Part shown: one piece after another, positions 27,235-39,800 of the stretch
Layout: every line of letters starts with the position of its first letter
Position numbering within the stretch: position 1 is the first letter of the stretch
Assembly (NCBI GenBank): GCA_027405735.1
Contig: JAPEHQ010000023.1
Coordinates: 744,001-808,000 of the forward strand
DNA length: 64,000 nucleotides
Direction of reading: 5' to 3'
DNA from: Mucor racemosus
Taxonomy: Eukaryota > Mucoromycota > Mucoromycetes > Mucorales > Mucoraceae
Notes under the pieces: model-generated
The model's database searches: none
Told to the model about the DNA's origin: nothing
Seen by the model: the letters and a program-made list of their open reading frames with translations, nothing else
Program-made: the position numbers and the translations under genes

Positions 27235-28870
27235 TTGTTAAATGTAAAAAGATAAATAAAAAAAAAAAAAAAAGAAAGAAAAATAGTAAATCTTCTCCCC
27301 GAAAGCTTTATAAATTTTAGTGAAATAGACCGGGGTACCTTTTTTTTGTTTTTTTCATGCTTCTTTTCGCTTTGTTGATTTAAACGATTCATGGTTTGCC
27401 TAAAGGACCTTCTCCGATTCAAAATGACGTCTAAATCAATCCTATTCCATCACCCCCACACTTTTCATAAGCGAATGATATTACTTGTTTAACGTTGAGT
27501 CCATATTACATTTAAGAGAATCTGGGAAATTAGGGCATTTTGTAGAGTGAATGTTTTGATCTGTTTACCTTTTTTTTTTCGATTACTAAACCCCATTAAA
27601 TCCTCTTCTTCCTATCTCTTCCGGTATTTATGTACCTCGTCGGTTGTGTCAGGGAATATTCGTTATGGGAAATATCTGTAACGCAAAAAGTGATATACAT
27701 CTTCTTGTGATACTGTGTGGTTGTTTTTTTTATTTTTTTATTTTTTTTGGACTGCAAATCCTTGAAAATCGTTATTGTTTATCGTCGCTATGCAAACAAA
27801 AAATAATATCACAAATAACTAGTTTCAAAAAAAGCTATTTCAAGTGAATAGGAATCTATAAATGCTAAATTGCATCCAAAACAATTGTAGGATCTGCAAT
27901 GCTGGATAAAAAGAAACCTTGTTTTAACTAATATTTTTTCGTTAATTCGCATAGATTTCATGCAATATGATCAGTGAAGATATACAAAGAGTAATTGGAT
28001 GTATTGCCATCTTTTCGGATTCCAGAAGCTAGTCTTTTATCACATTCATACACATTTTGTTTGCTAACTTTTCTTACGATCAAAACTTCAGATTTGACAT
28101 AGAAATAGTGACCGGAACACAAATTAATGTAATTCGGGTTCTTCTTTCGAGCACATTTAAGCATGGTAAATTAACAAAAAAAAATTGTTTTAATGAACTC
28201 TATGTGCGTTAATTGACGTACATAAGTGAAGGATCACTTTGAATCGAACGTGTATACCATTTAAAATTACCGAAATCCCTGTAATTGACTTTTGAGCTGT
28301 AACAAGCGCTTTGTTATTGTCATAAAAATAGGCGTTTTAATATAAATCAACGTTATTCATTGCTTGTTGATCAAATGTACGACTTATGGTATAAAAGATA
28401 TAATATATATAGAATACATTGCACTACAACTTTGATTATACATAAAGTGGATGCTTACTTATTAATTTTGGTAATTGGCATTGCCATATATGCTAATTTT
28501 GTGCAATGATCTGTAATCTGTGTGGATAAACATTATGGTCAAAATGATATGCTACATATGGTATGATTTTTAATATTAGAGATTGGTGAACATTGGTTGA
28601 AGAAAGGTTAGCGTTCCTATTTGTAAATTAGATATTTATTAAGGAAAATAAATAAGGGTGTAAAGAAGAAGGAAGACAGATAATTCTAAAAGGAATTATG
28701 GAAGGATTCCCTTGTAGTATTTATAGGAATACTTGAGATGAGCATTACTGCTGTGAGTTATTATAGTGATAATTTGATTCAGTACATTTTGAATAATTTA
28801 TATAGCGCTATTTCTAATTTGAAATGGTCTATTGAGCCTCAAAACCTCATTTAAAAAGCGGAAGCTTGAT
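27235..28870. other. Gene-free region after fumarase promoter
   Basis: The fumarase upstream region holds long T/A tracts (27256-27273 and 27570-27580). A 68-codon minus-strand frame at 27958-28164 is Cys-containing but matches no family I know. The remainder is AT-rich with no supported feature. Confidence 0.4.
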
Positions 28871-28871
28871 A

Positions 28872-30530
28872 CTTAAAATTTAAAACAAAAAGAGAGAAAC
28901 AACGCACGTAGAAAAGGATTTTCAAGACTTTACATTATTTAGCGCATTTAAACCCCTGCTAAATTGCACATTTCAGCAAATGTAAAAGCAACATTACAGC
29001 GCCTGAACTATAACCTAATAAGCAAAATAGGCAATATCTGTTACTATAATAGAGACATAAAATTTGCTACTCGAAAAACCGTCTGTCATATCATACATTC
29101 ATTAAAAAACTGCAAACGTGAACCCGTAGAGCGACGCTGTAATTGAGCATAATAGCAAGATTGAACGGCTAAGTCTCTTATACTATGGTATATCTAAGTT
29201 TTTAAAAAAAAAGCGTCTTTTTTTTCAACTTTTCTTATATTTAACCATGTACAGTCTGAAAATTCAGATTTTATAGCGAACATTTTCGGGACTCATTTTA
29301 TCCTTACCAACACTCATGATTTTCATCAAAAAACAGAAAAATCAAATTTTGATACCAAAATCAACGTTTAAATATACTACATTGTGAGAGAAAATTGTAG
29401 CCATAACTAGTACACATTTTATAAAAGCTTAATATTAAATGTTAAGTAATAAAACTTTGCATTTTTGGCCCAAAAACAGTTTTTTGATTAAAGGATTTTC
29501 ATGCTATATTTTGCAATAAAAATATTTATTATTTTGTATTAAGCAAATAGAGCGCTAAGTTCTGCATATGTGTGTATTTTTTATTTTTTTAATTGGTAGT
29601 ATAATTAACTCTAGATTTGCAAAATCAGAAAAAAAAAATTAAAAAATGTCAAAATTGATGATCTGGACAAAAATAATTTTTGAAATTAATATTCCGCTTA
29701 TAAGCCTTGTAAGTCTTAAGAATAAGAGATTTTATAATACTTGAGAAATTTTTCAAAAATTTACAATGCTGTACCCACTTGATTCAAGCTTATTACTGTA
29801 AATCTTTATACATGTTAATATTGTGCGGTAGTTTGTTTGACGATAATATAGTCTTACTTTATAATTATTGCGCTAGAGGTGATTTACATTGAGTTTTAGT
29901 TTCACCTCTCCAATATCGTAAACATAAACATAAACATAAACATGGCCATCACTGGAACCTATTGCTACCTTTTACCCTCTTTGTCCCAAGCCAATTTATT
30001 CAATGCTTTACCAGAACCAATTTAAGTACTTACAAATGGTTCCTCAGTATTTGCATTTAAATCAGATAAATCAAATTGACTGGTTCCATCTACAGTAGTA
30101 TTAAACGTATCATCAGCCCACCTTATGATAATGTCGTCAATCTAAAATTAGAAACACCCCATTGTCATTGTTATAAGCTATTATGAAGAGCTTGATCCTT
30201 AATAATATAGCAATTAAATAAAAAACAAGATGATGGTAGTAATAGCATATAGTGAGTATTTAATATCTAAGTAGGTTTGATGAAGTATGTTTTTAAACCC
30301 TTTTAAAAATCCTGAGGCGAACTCAACATCTTGGTCCTGTAATTTCTATCCATCAAAATGTTGCAATTTCCACCACTACACAATGAATGCACTTTTTATC
30401 TATCTTGACCTCGTTTTACATTGAGTATCAATTTTTTTTTACCAGTTGTATTTTCTCTGATTCATTAATATTCGGCCATATTTAACGATAGTGCATTAAA
30501 TTACTATTTACTAGTATACTGTTGGTAGTT
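28872..30530 (-). repeat. Family A copy 2, internal fragment
   Basis: Reverse-orientation copy of the interior of family A, matching 34965-36555 of the complete copy and 9410-10500 of copy 1. Neither CGGCCG end is present, so it is truncated on both sides. It contains the best-preserved upstream edge of the captured dynein fragment. Confidence 0.7.
29873..30141 (-). pseudogene. Captured dynein intermediate chain fragment in family A copy 2
   Basis: Translated on the minus strand it reads RWADDTFNTTVDGTSQFDL, then NTEEPF, GSGKALNKLAWDKEGK and GSSDGHVYVY...YDIGE. This corresponds to the WD-repeat segment of cytoplasmic dynein intermediate chain that contains VDGTGxxDLWNLN and ends near VYDVGE. 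There are stops after EEPFVST and within the DKEGK region, plus a TTTATG expansion. An intact-looking splice acceptor (TTCTAATTTTAG) immediately precedes the coding match, so genomic DNA with its intron was captured, not cDNA. Confidence 0.72.
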
Positions 30531-30541
30531 TTTTGTTATTA

Positions 30542-30660
30542 CTGCTACAAAAACGTAATTATAAAAAGCGATAGGAAATACAATTATAACTCTTCTAAGT
30601 TTATTAAAGGTATAAAGTAAAGCAACGATTCATCTACTCGATGGATCGTTGTGGTATTTA
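30542..30660 (+). repeat. Dispersed repeat E, copy 2
   Basis: Similar to 9012-9125: CTGCTACAAAAA, then AATACAATTATAACTCTTC and GGTATAAAG. It abuts the end of family A copy 2. The similarity fades after about 120 bp. Confidence 0.45.
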
Positions 30661-31864
30661 TATTAAATGTCTAATTCAAATTACTAATGCAGTAATTTGA
30701 TCTTCTTGGTTTTAAAGCTGATGGGAAAAGGGATCAGCAATTACTAATTCAGGTTATACAATTATCTATAATTGTTGTTTGTGATTTTAAATTATAGTTA
30801 AGTTCCTATATTTCATGATCTTGGTTCTCACACCAGATTCATGTTATTCATTACTAATTCAATTTGATGTGTGAAAGACTGCCAGTAGTTCACATCAATT
30901 ACTTTAAAAACTTGATCCTATTATTTTTATTATTATTATTATTATTACTATTATTATTAGCATTGATTATAATTGTCAAACTAATTGATTTATACAGTAT
31001 ATCATCATATTATTATTTCGCATTGGTAGAGATTATACAATTGATATTGTTACGCCAGGAGATTATATCAATCTCAAAGCTAAAATATGTACTAAATCAT
31101 TTAATAAAAATAAAGGAGAACTGTTATAAAATGAAAGAGCACACTAAAACTAAAGAACTTTATTATAAGATCGAACCATCTTCTTTTATATTCACATTCT
31201 CTAATTATATGACCTGTTTAAATGAGTCTATTTATATATATACATATATCCAATCAAGTTTAGGTGACACACACTAGTTCCATATTCCTGCATACACGGA
31301 GCTTCATAACATAATACACAGCAATGTAGAACTTAATATATCAAACTGTGTCGTAATCTTAACCAAGAAATGCACTCAGATCTGTAGATGCAACAGATAT
31401 CTGTATTTAACACTGGTGGATTGGAAAGTTGGTGTCTATCTTTAGTTTGATGAATAATGCGTACTTCGGTTATCCAGTATAATAATTTATAATTCTAGGT
31501 GTTTCTACCCCTAAAAGCTGAATTTCTAAATGCAACTGCATCTGTTGAATATCACTTGAGTTTCTGTGCGTTGTAGCTCATGTTATACTAACCCCGATTT
31601 TGGCAAATATTGCTTTATATTCATCCATCATATTCAATTTTTGTATTACACAGCTTAATATTAATGTGCTAACATTGGGTTTTGTCTATACCTCCATCAA
31701 AAATTGGCATTTTTTCCAGATGATGTCTACTACCAATTTCTGGAAAGCTCTACTATCATTTCCAAAAAGAAAAAATACACCTTTATTTGCTGCATTTCCC
31801 AAAATAGTAAAAAACTGACAAATACATGTTCAGATGTATGGGGATTAAAATAGTAGACCAAAGG
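30661..31864. other. Gene-free AT-rich region with TTA microsatellite
   Basis: An imperfect (ATT)n tract lies at about 30919-30960. Short open frames (30864-31277 and 31600-31818) are low-complexity or unrecognised. Nothing else could be supported. Confidence 0.4.
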
Positions 31865-32035
31865 AGAGTGACGAGCTTAACGGGTAGCGCGTGCGCTGCA
31901 AATTGAGTGCGACACACATATTCCTGAGTTCAAACCCGCCAAAGGGGAAGCCCTCTGGTATTAGGATATGAATTTCGAAAGAGAATCTCGAATGACCTTG
32001 CTTCTCATCGAATATGATCCTCCTTTTTTTTTCTT
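31865..32035 (+). repeat. tRNA-derived SINE-like unit
   Basis: A polymerase III A-box-like segment (GAGCTTAACGGGTAGCGC, 31872-31889) is followed about 40 nt later by a B-box-like segment (GAGTTCAAACCC). Between them, GCGCT and AGTGC can pair as a degenerate anticodon stem around a CTGCAAATT loop that resembles tRNA-Cys(GCA). The acceptor stem does not close, so it is not a functional tRNA. The unit ends in a long T run near 32022-32033. This head, body and tail arrangement is that of a tRNA-derived SINE. I found no second copy in the window. Confidence 0.5.
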
Positions 32036-32094
32036 AGTAAGTTTTGCATATGTCTAACAAATTTTTCCCTTTTTCATTAATGCGTATGATATGC

Positions 32095-32135
32095 ATGCTA
32101 GTAAATTTGGCTGGAAAAGTCCGGCTCGACACCAA
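32095..32135 (+). repeat. Remnant sharing sequence with the 50084 inverted repeat
   Basis: CTAGTAAATTTGGCTGG, then CCGGCTCGACA, closely matches 50101-50134, where the sequence forms one arm of an inverted repeat. Here the partner arm is missing. Probably the end of a dispersed element. Confidence 0.45.
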
Positions 32136-33076
32136 TGCTACCAGCATCCATGGGTCATTGCACGTTCAGCCAGTTCGAGCAACAAGTTGGTTATCTGCTA
32201 CTTACACCTACTAAGATCAGCAAGCCCATCAGTTCTTCTCAACAAATATGAATCCAAATGACCTCCCGCTGCAATGGCAATTACTTCTAGCGCTGATCCG
32301 CAGAATTGCAAAAGGTTTAGCCTTGTCGTATATTTTCAGGTTTGATGAATAATACTTAAAAAAAATACAATTAAAAGAGAATGAGTAATGAATCAGTTCT
32401 TCAACTGTATAATACAAACAAGTTATTGTTTATTTAGATATAAAAGTATGGCCTTTTATATTGATTTGATATGGAGATCCTGAGATGTAATTTAATAAGG
32501 CACTATTGAACCATTATCAGATCTGTTTGATAATAATCTATGAATTAAAATGGATCAATCATAATTTAACCGTCCTTGCAGAGCTTGTGAGCTTTCTTGT
32601 TTCAATGCTGCGCTAAATGTGCTTGGATGTTGATTTGATAGCTACTTGATTGATTAACTGCTGGGATAAAATGATATGGCGTCAGAATTGAGGTCCAAAC
32701 GTACTTGCTAATTGCTGGATAAACCTAGTACGCTAACAGTTTCTTATATCCGATATCAAGACTTTGCACTTCAATATATTATGTCGTAATCAATAGATTG
32801 TAAGAAGTATTGATACTGTAGAAGGTGATAACATATGATACTTGGTGGCAGACAACATTGTATATGATTTATATTTTTGCCAATGGTCACTCTTCCAAAA
32901 AAAAAAAAGCCGAACAATCGTCGGAAGCGGCCATCTAATGATATTTCCAAGCTTTAAATTTCTAGAAAAAATTACTGGACAGCCTGGACGCGGTTTTTTA
33001 AATATTTCAAGCAGCTATAAGATGCAGGTATCGAAATTTCATACAAAAATTAAGGTTCGACCGACTGTATTGCTAT
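32136..33076. other. Gene-free region
   Basis: AT-rich, with no coding region, RNA gene or repeat that I can support. Confidence 0.4.
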
Positions 33077-33692
33077 TAGTGATCGCAATCGAGCAGTGTG
33101 AGCATAAGCAAGCGAGCGACCCCTGTGCTCGGGCTCGCTTGAATTGCGCTTTTTTTAGGTTATTGCTTGATTTAGCTTGCTTGATTAATTTTTTTTAGCA
33201 ATTTCCTGCTTGGCGCTCGACGAAAACATTGAAAGCTTGCTTGTATGCTCGCTCGAATTGCTTCAAATTGAAATAGGCTTGCTTGCGTGTAAACCTGCTT
33301 TCTTGCCCGCTTTCATATCAAGTAAGCAAGCATTTAACACAGGGAAAATTTATTCAATTTACAAAATTTTCACTTTAAAAATGTCAAAATTCATCACATT
33401 TTGAGCCAGTATTAGGCTGAAAATATATAGCACCATGCTTGCGCTTGTACTCGGATTTGCTCGCTTGCTTATATGCTCGTACTCGACTTGCTTGACTTTT
33501 TGAAAAATTAGATAATTCTTATTTTATGCTTGCTTGCTTGCTTTCGAAACTGAGAATGCTCGATATGCAATAGCTCAACGAGCCGTTGCTTAGGCTTGGG
33601 CTTGCTTGAGTAACTTTCAAATATTTTAGGCTCGGCAAATGCTTGCTGAAATTGCTTGCGCTCGCTTGGGCTCGGTCATTTTGCGAACGCTA
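33077..33692 (-). mobile_element. Non-autonomous hAT derivative (MITE-like)
   Basis: 616 bp starting TAGTGATCGCAATCGAGCAG and ending TTGCGAACGCTA, the same two ends as the 6.5-kb hAT at 1410-7924. It is flanked by a perfect 8-bp duplication ATTGCTAT at 33069-33076 and 33693-33700. Its inside is almost entirely the GCTTGCTTG/GCTCG subterminal motif array with no transposase. It was probably mobilised in trans by the full-length element. Confidence 0.9.
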
Positions 33693-33859
33693 ATTGCTAT
33701 TAACTATTCAAAGGCTTATTTTAAGTAAAAAATAAATATAACCTACAACATTATTAGCCTATTAACGGATTTAACTTGAAAAGTATAAAATGATATAACC
33801 GGATTCAAAAAAAGTCCATAAAATCACAAATTTAAAAGATTTATATATAGAAGCCACTA

Positions 33860-36800
33860 CAGCCGACCTGTGCTGCACAAGATGATTTTGCTGTGCCCAG
33901 GTGGGCTACACACTATAGCCTGATGAGTTGTTGCGCCCACTGAATAATGGCTAAAAAGATAACAAGATGCACATGGGCGCAACAAAAGAAACTGCACACG
34001 AGCATAACGAAAAGCTTGTATGCGTAGAATTATAGATTCTGTCTATATGCATGACATTAATCCCATGTGTGCATAATAGTAGAACTGCCCATAAGCATAT
34101 TATTATCCCTTTTTGCGCATAATAATAAAATATGACCATAAGCATTAATGAGCTGATCGTATACGCACAAATTGGTTTGTACATGAGCATCGTGCTGTTC
34201 TCAAAATTCCATTGCATTTTTTACTGGACTAATGGGTTTTTAATTACATTTGCTTTTATTGATATAGATTATAGATAATACGATTTAATACGTTGTTGAT
34301 GTAGAGCAATACATGCAACTGCCAATATATTTACGATTAACATCATTTGTAAATATGTTTATAGCTATAATGTCTGCAGCAACAATGGGTTTTGCTCGAG
34401 CATAAACTTAAATAACACTTAATGCTTAAATTCATATGCAAGCCAAATCTAAGATTATAAATGTTACGATGTTACTTTATCACACATAAAATTTGAACAA
34501 ATTAACCTTCTTTAAACTTACTATTTTATTTTACGATTGTCAGCTGTAAAAAGAGTTGTTTTCAAGTATATAGTAGCTACGATCAAAACTATGGTCATTA
34601 GACAAAACATTAGATTATCCTTTTTTTTGTTTCTATATCATTTGAAATTTTATCACTTTTCTGGAACATTTCGTGGGTTTGTAGCCAGTTCTAGCTTTTT
34701 ATTGAGTAGATATAAATATCATTGCCTTCTATTTGATCTGGTAATCAAGAAATACGTCCAACAGTACAGTAGTAAATAATGCTATTTGATTTTAGAATGC
34801 AGTTAATTATAAATGAAAATATCAGCCTCTAATATAACGACTGCTACCTATATTAAAAACATTGGTCCCTTTTGTTAGCATGCGTATTTAGATAAAGGAA
34901 AAGAATACCAGCTTGATAGCCTGATATGCCTTATCAAACGGTGAATAATATCCTTGGAAGATGAAAACAAAAAGAGAGAAACATCACACGTAGAAAAGGA
35001 TTTTCAAGGCTTTACATTGTTTAGCGCATTTAAAACCCTGCTAAATTGCACATTTTAGCCAATGTAAAAGCAGCATTACAGCGCATCAACCCATAAACTA
35101 AGCAAAATAGGCAATATCTGCTATCATAGAAACATACATTTTTCTACTAGAAAAACTGTCTGTCATATCATAGATTCATTAGAAAATTGCAAAAGCGATC
35201 CCGTAGAGCGACGCCATAATTGAGCATAACATGATCGAACGGCTAAGTCTTTTATACTATGGTATGTATCTAAGCTTTAAATGAAAATGCGTTTTTTTTT
35301 TACTTTTCTTATATTTAACTACGTATGGTCTGAAAATTCAGTTTTTATAGCGGACATTTTCGGGACTCATTTTATCCTTACCAGCACTCATGATTTTGAT
35401 CAAAAAACAGAAAAATCAATTTTTGATACCAAAATCAACGTTTAAATATACCACATTGTGAGAGGAAATTGTAACCCTGACTAATACACATTTTATAAAA
35501 GCTTAATATTAAATGTTAAGTAATGAAACTTAGCACTTTTGGCCCAAAAACGGTTTTTTGATTAAAGGATTTTCATGTAATACTTTGCAATAAAACGGGT
35601 TGTTATTTTTTATTGAGCAAATAGAGCGCTAAATTCTGCATATGTGTGTATTTTTTGTTTTTATGATTGGTAGTATAATTAACTCTAGATTTGCAAAATC
35701 AGAAAAAAAAAATTAAAAAATGTCAAAATTGATGATCTGGACAAGAATAATTTTTGAAATTAATATTCCGCTTATAAGCCTTGTAAGCCTTAAAAATAAG
35801 AGATTTTATAATACTTGAGAACTTTTTCAAGAATTTACAATGCTGTACCCACTTGATTCAAGCTTATTACTGTAACCCTTTATACATGTTAATATTATGT
35901 GGTAGTTTATTTGATGACGATATAGTCTTACGTTATAATTATTGCGCTAGAGGTGATTTACATTGAGTTTTAGTCTTACTTCTCCAATATCACAAACATA
36001 AACATAAACATGGCCATCACTAGAACCTATTGCCGCCTTTTTACCTTCTTTGTCCCAAGCCAATTTATTCAATGCCTTACCAGAACCAACATAAGTATTT
36101 ACAAATAGTTCCTTGGTATTTTCATTCAAATTCCATAAATTAAATTGACTGGTTCCATCTACAGTAGTATCAAACGTATCATCAGCCCGTCTTATGATAA
36201 ATATCAATCTAAAATCAGAAACATTCCACTGTCATTGTTATAAGATATGAAAAGCTTGATTTTTAATAATTCAGCAATTAAGTAAAAGACAAAGTGATAC
36301 TAATCGCATATGGTGAGTATTCAACATCTAGTTGAGTTTAATAAAGAATGCTTTTGAACCCTTTTGAGAATCCTGAAGCAAACATAACATCTTGGTCCTG
36401 TAATTTGTACCCATCAAGATGTTGCGATTTCCACCACTACACAATGAATGCACTTTTTATCGATCTTGACCTCGATGTATATTGTTGGATATCAGTTTTT
36501 TACCAGCTATATTTTCTCTAATTTATTAGTATTCAGTTATATTAAACGATGATTTGTAGCACTATCAAAAAAAAAAAGAACGAATACTTCAAGGTTTTTA
36601 TGCAAATCAAATTAAGTGATTTAGTGGCAATGATTGCACTTAACTATACTTTTTGAACCTATTGATGTTAATCAGAATAATTACTATTTTCATTCACAAG
36701 TAAGCTGTTGTGTTGTTTTATACGATACATTTACATTCGCCCATTCAATAAATGACATTGCATTTATTATTCATTATATCAATCAGCCAACTTCATTTTG

Positions 36801-38208
36801 ATTCGATACGCTAGACAATTAAATACCTAAATTACACTTGAGTCACCAAGTATTGCCACAAAAAAATCTCGCACAGGTCGACGAAGCATGACAGCTTGGA
36901 TCATTTTTTTTTCGTGTTCATTCATAGATCTCTGCATGAACCATAATATGTCTATCTGTTCAATTTAAAAGAAATATATTGAACGCCAACATCGTAGTAC
37001 TTGATAAAACGCCTTACTTTATTGCGAATCAACGCAACTAATTCGATGCTAGTTTAGCATCAGCAGTCGAGTCAGATAAATTTGAGATTAGACAACCCCT
37101 TTTAATAGTTTTGCATACCATGAGCTAATAATTGACCGTTATTATAGATACGCTAATCAAGGATGGTGAGTTAACTCTAATGGACAAACGAGTCGATTAG
37201 CAGTATAAACAGGATATTAAAATCAAATATAGCAATTGAATGAACAAGAGACAATAAACCATGTAAATTAGCATAATTGAATTGTTTCAAGCGTCTCGAA
37301 CTGAATACGCCTTTACTTTTGACCTATAAAAATTGATTTATTAGTAAAATCAATTATTAATAACAAGCTAATAAGTCATAATTATGGTGTACCTTTGATA
37401 GTTGGTGGTGATATACAAGACAACATCTTGTTTTCCTCTTCTTAGCTGTTGACCACTAAATAGAAATAAATGCTTTTTAGAAACTAAGTAGACTAACATG
37501 AGTTTATTCATTCATTCAAATCAAGTCAATGCTATAAATACTTTTATAATCACCAGTTTTTCTCCAGGTAGATATTGGCTTTAGACCAAAAAAGTATTGA
37601 TTATAACGTAGATAATGGAACAAAATAATCAAGTCCTGGACGCTTTTTTTGTTCGAAAAAGATATTATAACGAGGTCTAACATTAACAGTTAATAATTCA
37701 TTTCCAAATAAACAATAGGAAAAACATGTACTTGTACCTGCTTCTTGATTTCAGTTTACAAAAAAATATTGGTCTTTTTGTTGTAGTTTTAAACGTAAAT
37801 AAAAGAGCTGAGGAAAGAGTAGGGAAGAAAAAAAAATTTGTGTGTTACAAACAGAAATTTACAAAGGCATAAATACTTTTAGTGTTACCAAACAGGTGGT
37901 TGTCGTTGCTTCCATTTGGTCCCCGAAAGAAGAACATGGCCAGAAATCTTTCAAACCCCAAATTTCAAATTGATACTGTATATCTCGTCAATAAGACAAT
38001 TCTGTTGAATCAGAGTAGCTCACATTTGCTTTAAACCATTCAAATTAATCTTCGTTATTAATTATATTATAATTGATATACTTTAATAAATTGACTAAAA
38101 AACCTTGATCTCATTGCTCTGCTCATCTGGGCTGCCTGATCTGCACAAAATTTTTTATTCTGCACATTTGTGCAGATCATTATGCCCATGGGAAGCATAG
38201 TTTGGCCG
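33860..38208 (-). mobile_element. Family A copy 3: complete TA-flanked element carrying a dynein fragment
   Basis: 4,349 bp. The left end reads CAGCCGACCTGTGCTGC and the right end, from the other strand, CGGCCAAACTATGCTTCCC. TA is present on both outer sides (33858-33859 and 38209-38210). It aligns in reverse with copy 1 and lacks all of copy 1's later insertions, so it supplies the empty sites for them. No transposase is visible. The only recognisable host-gene sequence is the dynein intermediate chain piece at 35947-36208. Confidence 0.78.
35947..36208 (-). pseudogene. Captured dynein intermediate chain fragment in family A copy 3
   Basis: The best-preserved open frame of the three: TTVDGTSQFNLWNLNENT, GSGKALNKLAWDKEGKKAA, GSSDGHVYVYVCDIGE. 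It matches the WD-repeat part of dynein intermediate chain (DYNC1I/IC74 family), which holds dynein heavy chain and dynactin partners. Only about 80 residues of a protein normally near 600-700 aa are present, without start codon or neighbouring exons, and a splice-acceptor-like CTGATTTTAG precedes it. A fragment inside a transposon, not a working gene. Confidence 0.75.
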
Positions 38209-38399
38209 TAGTGTTGTAGTACCTATTTATACCTATCCATGTAGAGTGGCAGTTTATTTGGACCAGTATTCATAAAAATCGTATTGAAATAGTTTACAAA
38301 AAATGCACAGTAATTTTGTAGATACACGCTAGCGCTGATTCTCTCGACACATAGTAGGTTTTCGAAGTTGTCCTTTGAGAAAAGCGTGTCAAACATGTT

Positions 38400-39800
38400 C
38401 ACCTAATGTCATGTAAAGTTGGAAGTTATTAGGGTCGAAATTCACCGAGATAGGGTTTTTTTTGTAGATTTTTACGGCTGTAAAAAGTATGTTTTAGATT
38501 GTTTTTAAATGGTTTTGAATATTTTTGCCCAATATTAAGTTGGATGACGTAAAATCTTTAAAGAACATATAATTTTACTCCATAAGCCATTGATATCTCT
38601 CAAAAAATAGAAATATTAATACCAGATATTGTCCAAAAATGACCAAGTTTGACCTACAATAAATTATTAAAAATTGAGCACCAAAATTGAGGCTAAATTT
38701 TTTGTATTCACAAGATAGGTCTAACGCTAAGCTACTCTGGTAATTTTTGTTTTGGCAAAAAATATTGATTTTTCGTTGAGATAATCAAAATAATAGTTCT
38801 TATCACAGCTTAAACCATATAGTAACGGGGTTCCAAAATTTATGTGAAAAAATGAACGAAAAATGATTAAAAAAACAAAATTATTTAAATGTTCATAAAC
38901 TGCAAAGTAAGTAGACCTAGCGTATTAAATAGTTTCTGTAGAGTTTTGAATTCTGCATCCATCTATATAAAATTTAAAAAAATGTTTCACGTAAAAGTTT
39001 GCGCAAGATGCAATTGAAATTTTGAAGGGTTTTTGAAGATACAGAACGCTTTTTATAAGCATATTTTAAAATTTAAAAATGGATATAATGGATAGCAAAA
39101 TTATCTTTTGATAGAACTATTATTTAACTTTTTAGCTGCCTTTTTCGTAGAGAAAACGAGACTTTTGTCCAAATTTTTTTGAAATTCAGAATTTGGGATG
39201 AGGGTATACAAGGGGAAAATCGAGGTTAGAGATGAAAGTGTCTCTTTGTACACATTTTTGAGGATATCTCCACGAAAAATCAGTATTTTGAAAAACTCTA
39301 AATTAGATCTGAGAGAGCTCAACAAGCGTAATGACATGAATGTAAAAAAAATGTTGCTCAATTTAACCAATATTTTGAAACCTACTATAGAAATGCCAAA
39401 AAAAAAAAATGAAAAAAATAAAAGTGCTCAAAATTTGTTTATATTAAAATATGTTATAGAACACTTCAAAACAAGTAAGTTTTATTATTAAAAAGGGTTA
39501 GTATAGCTTAATTTCTTCTGGAGATATGCAGCCTCAAAGTTTTCAATCCATTAGCAGTGAAATACGTGTAAAAAATCTGAAACCTTAGCACTGAAAAATT
39601 AATACCAACTGCAAAAAGTAGGATATTTCCGGATACTTGTTTTTGGATTAAAGCTGAACATCTCAGGTACATTGACATATAATTTTTTCTTGGTGTTATT
39701 TAATGAAAACAAAAAGTAGAACAGGGATGAAAAGTGAGACCCAGTTTACAAGGAAAAAGCAGTAAATTTGACCTGTTTTTGAGTCTTTCGAGAGATATAA
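38400..39800 (+). repeat. Family B dispersed repeat, copy 2
   Basis: Same orientation as 12370-13740. Shared landmarks are the TTTACGGCTGT-like start region, GGGATGAGGGTATACAAGG (39196-39214) and the GGGATGAAAAGTGAGACCCAG end region, which is better preserved here. Conserved two-strand open frames at 39101-39491 have no recognisable product. Confidence 0.65.

Noticed and set aside
27958..28164. 68-codon Cys-containing minus-strand frame
   Set aside because: No family recognised, no splice-linked neighbours and no conservation evidence inside the window.
34537..34779. 80-codon plus-strand frame inside family A copy 3
   Set aside because: The corresponding region of copies 1 and 4 does not preserve it.
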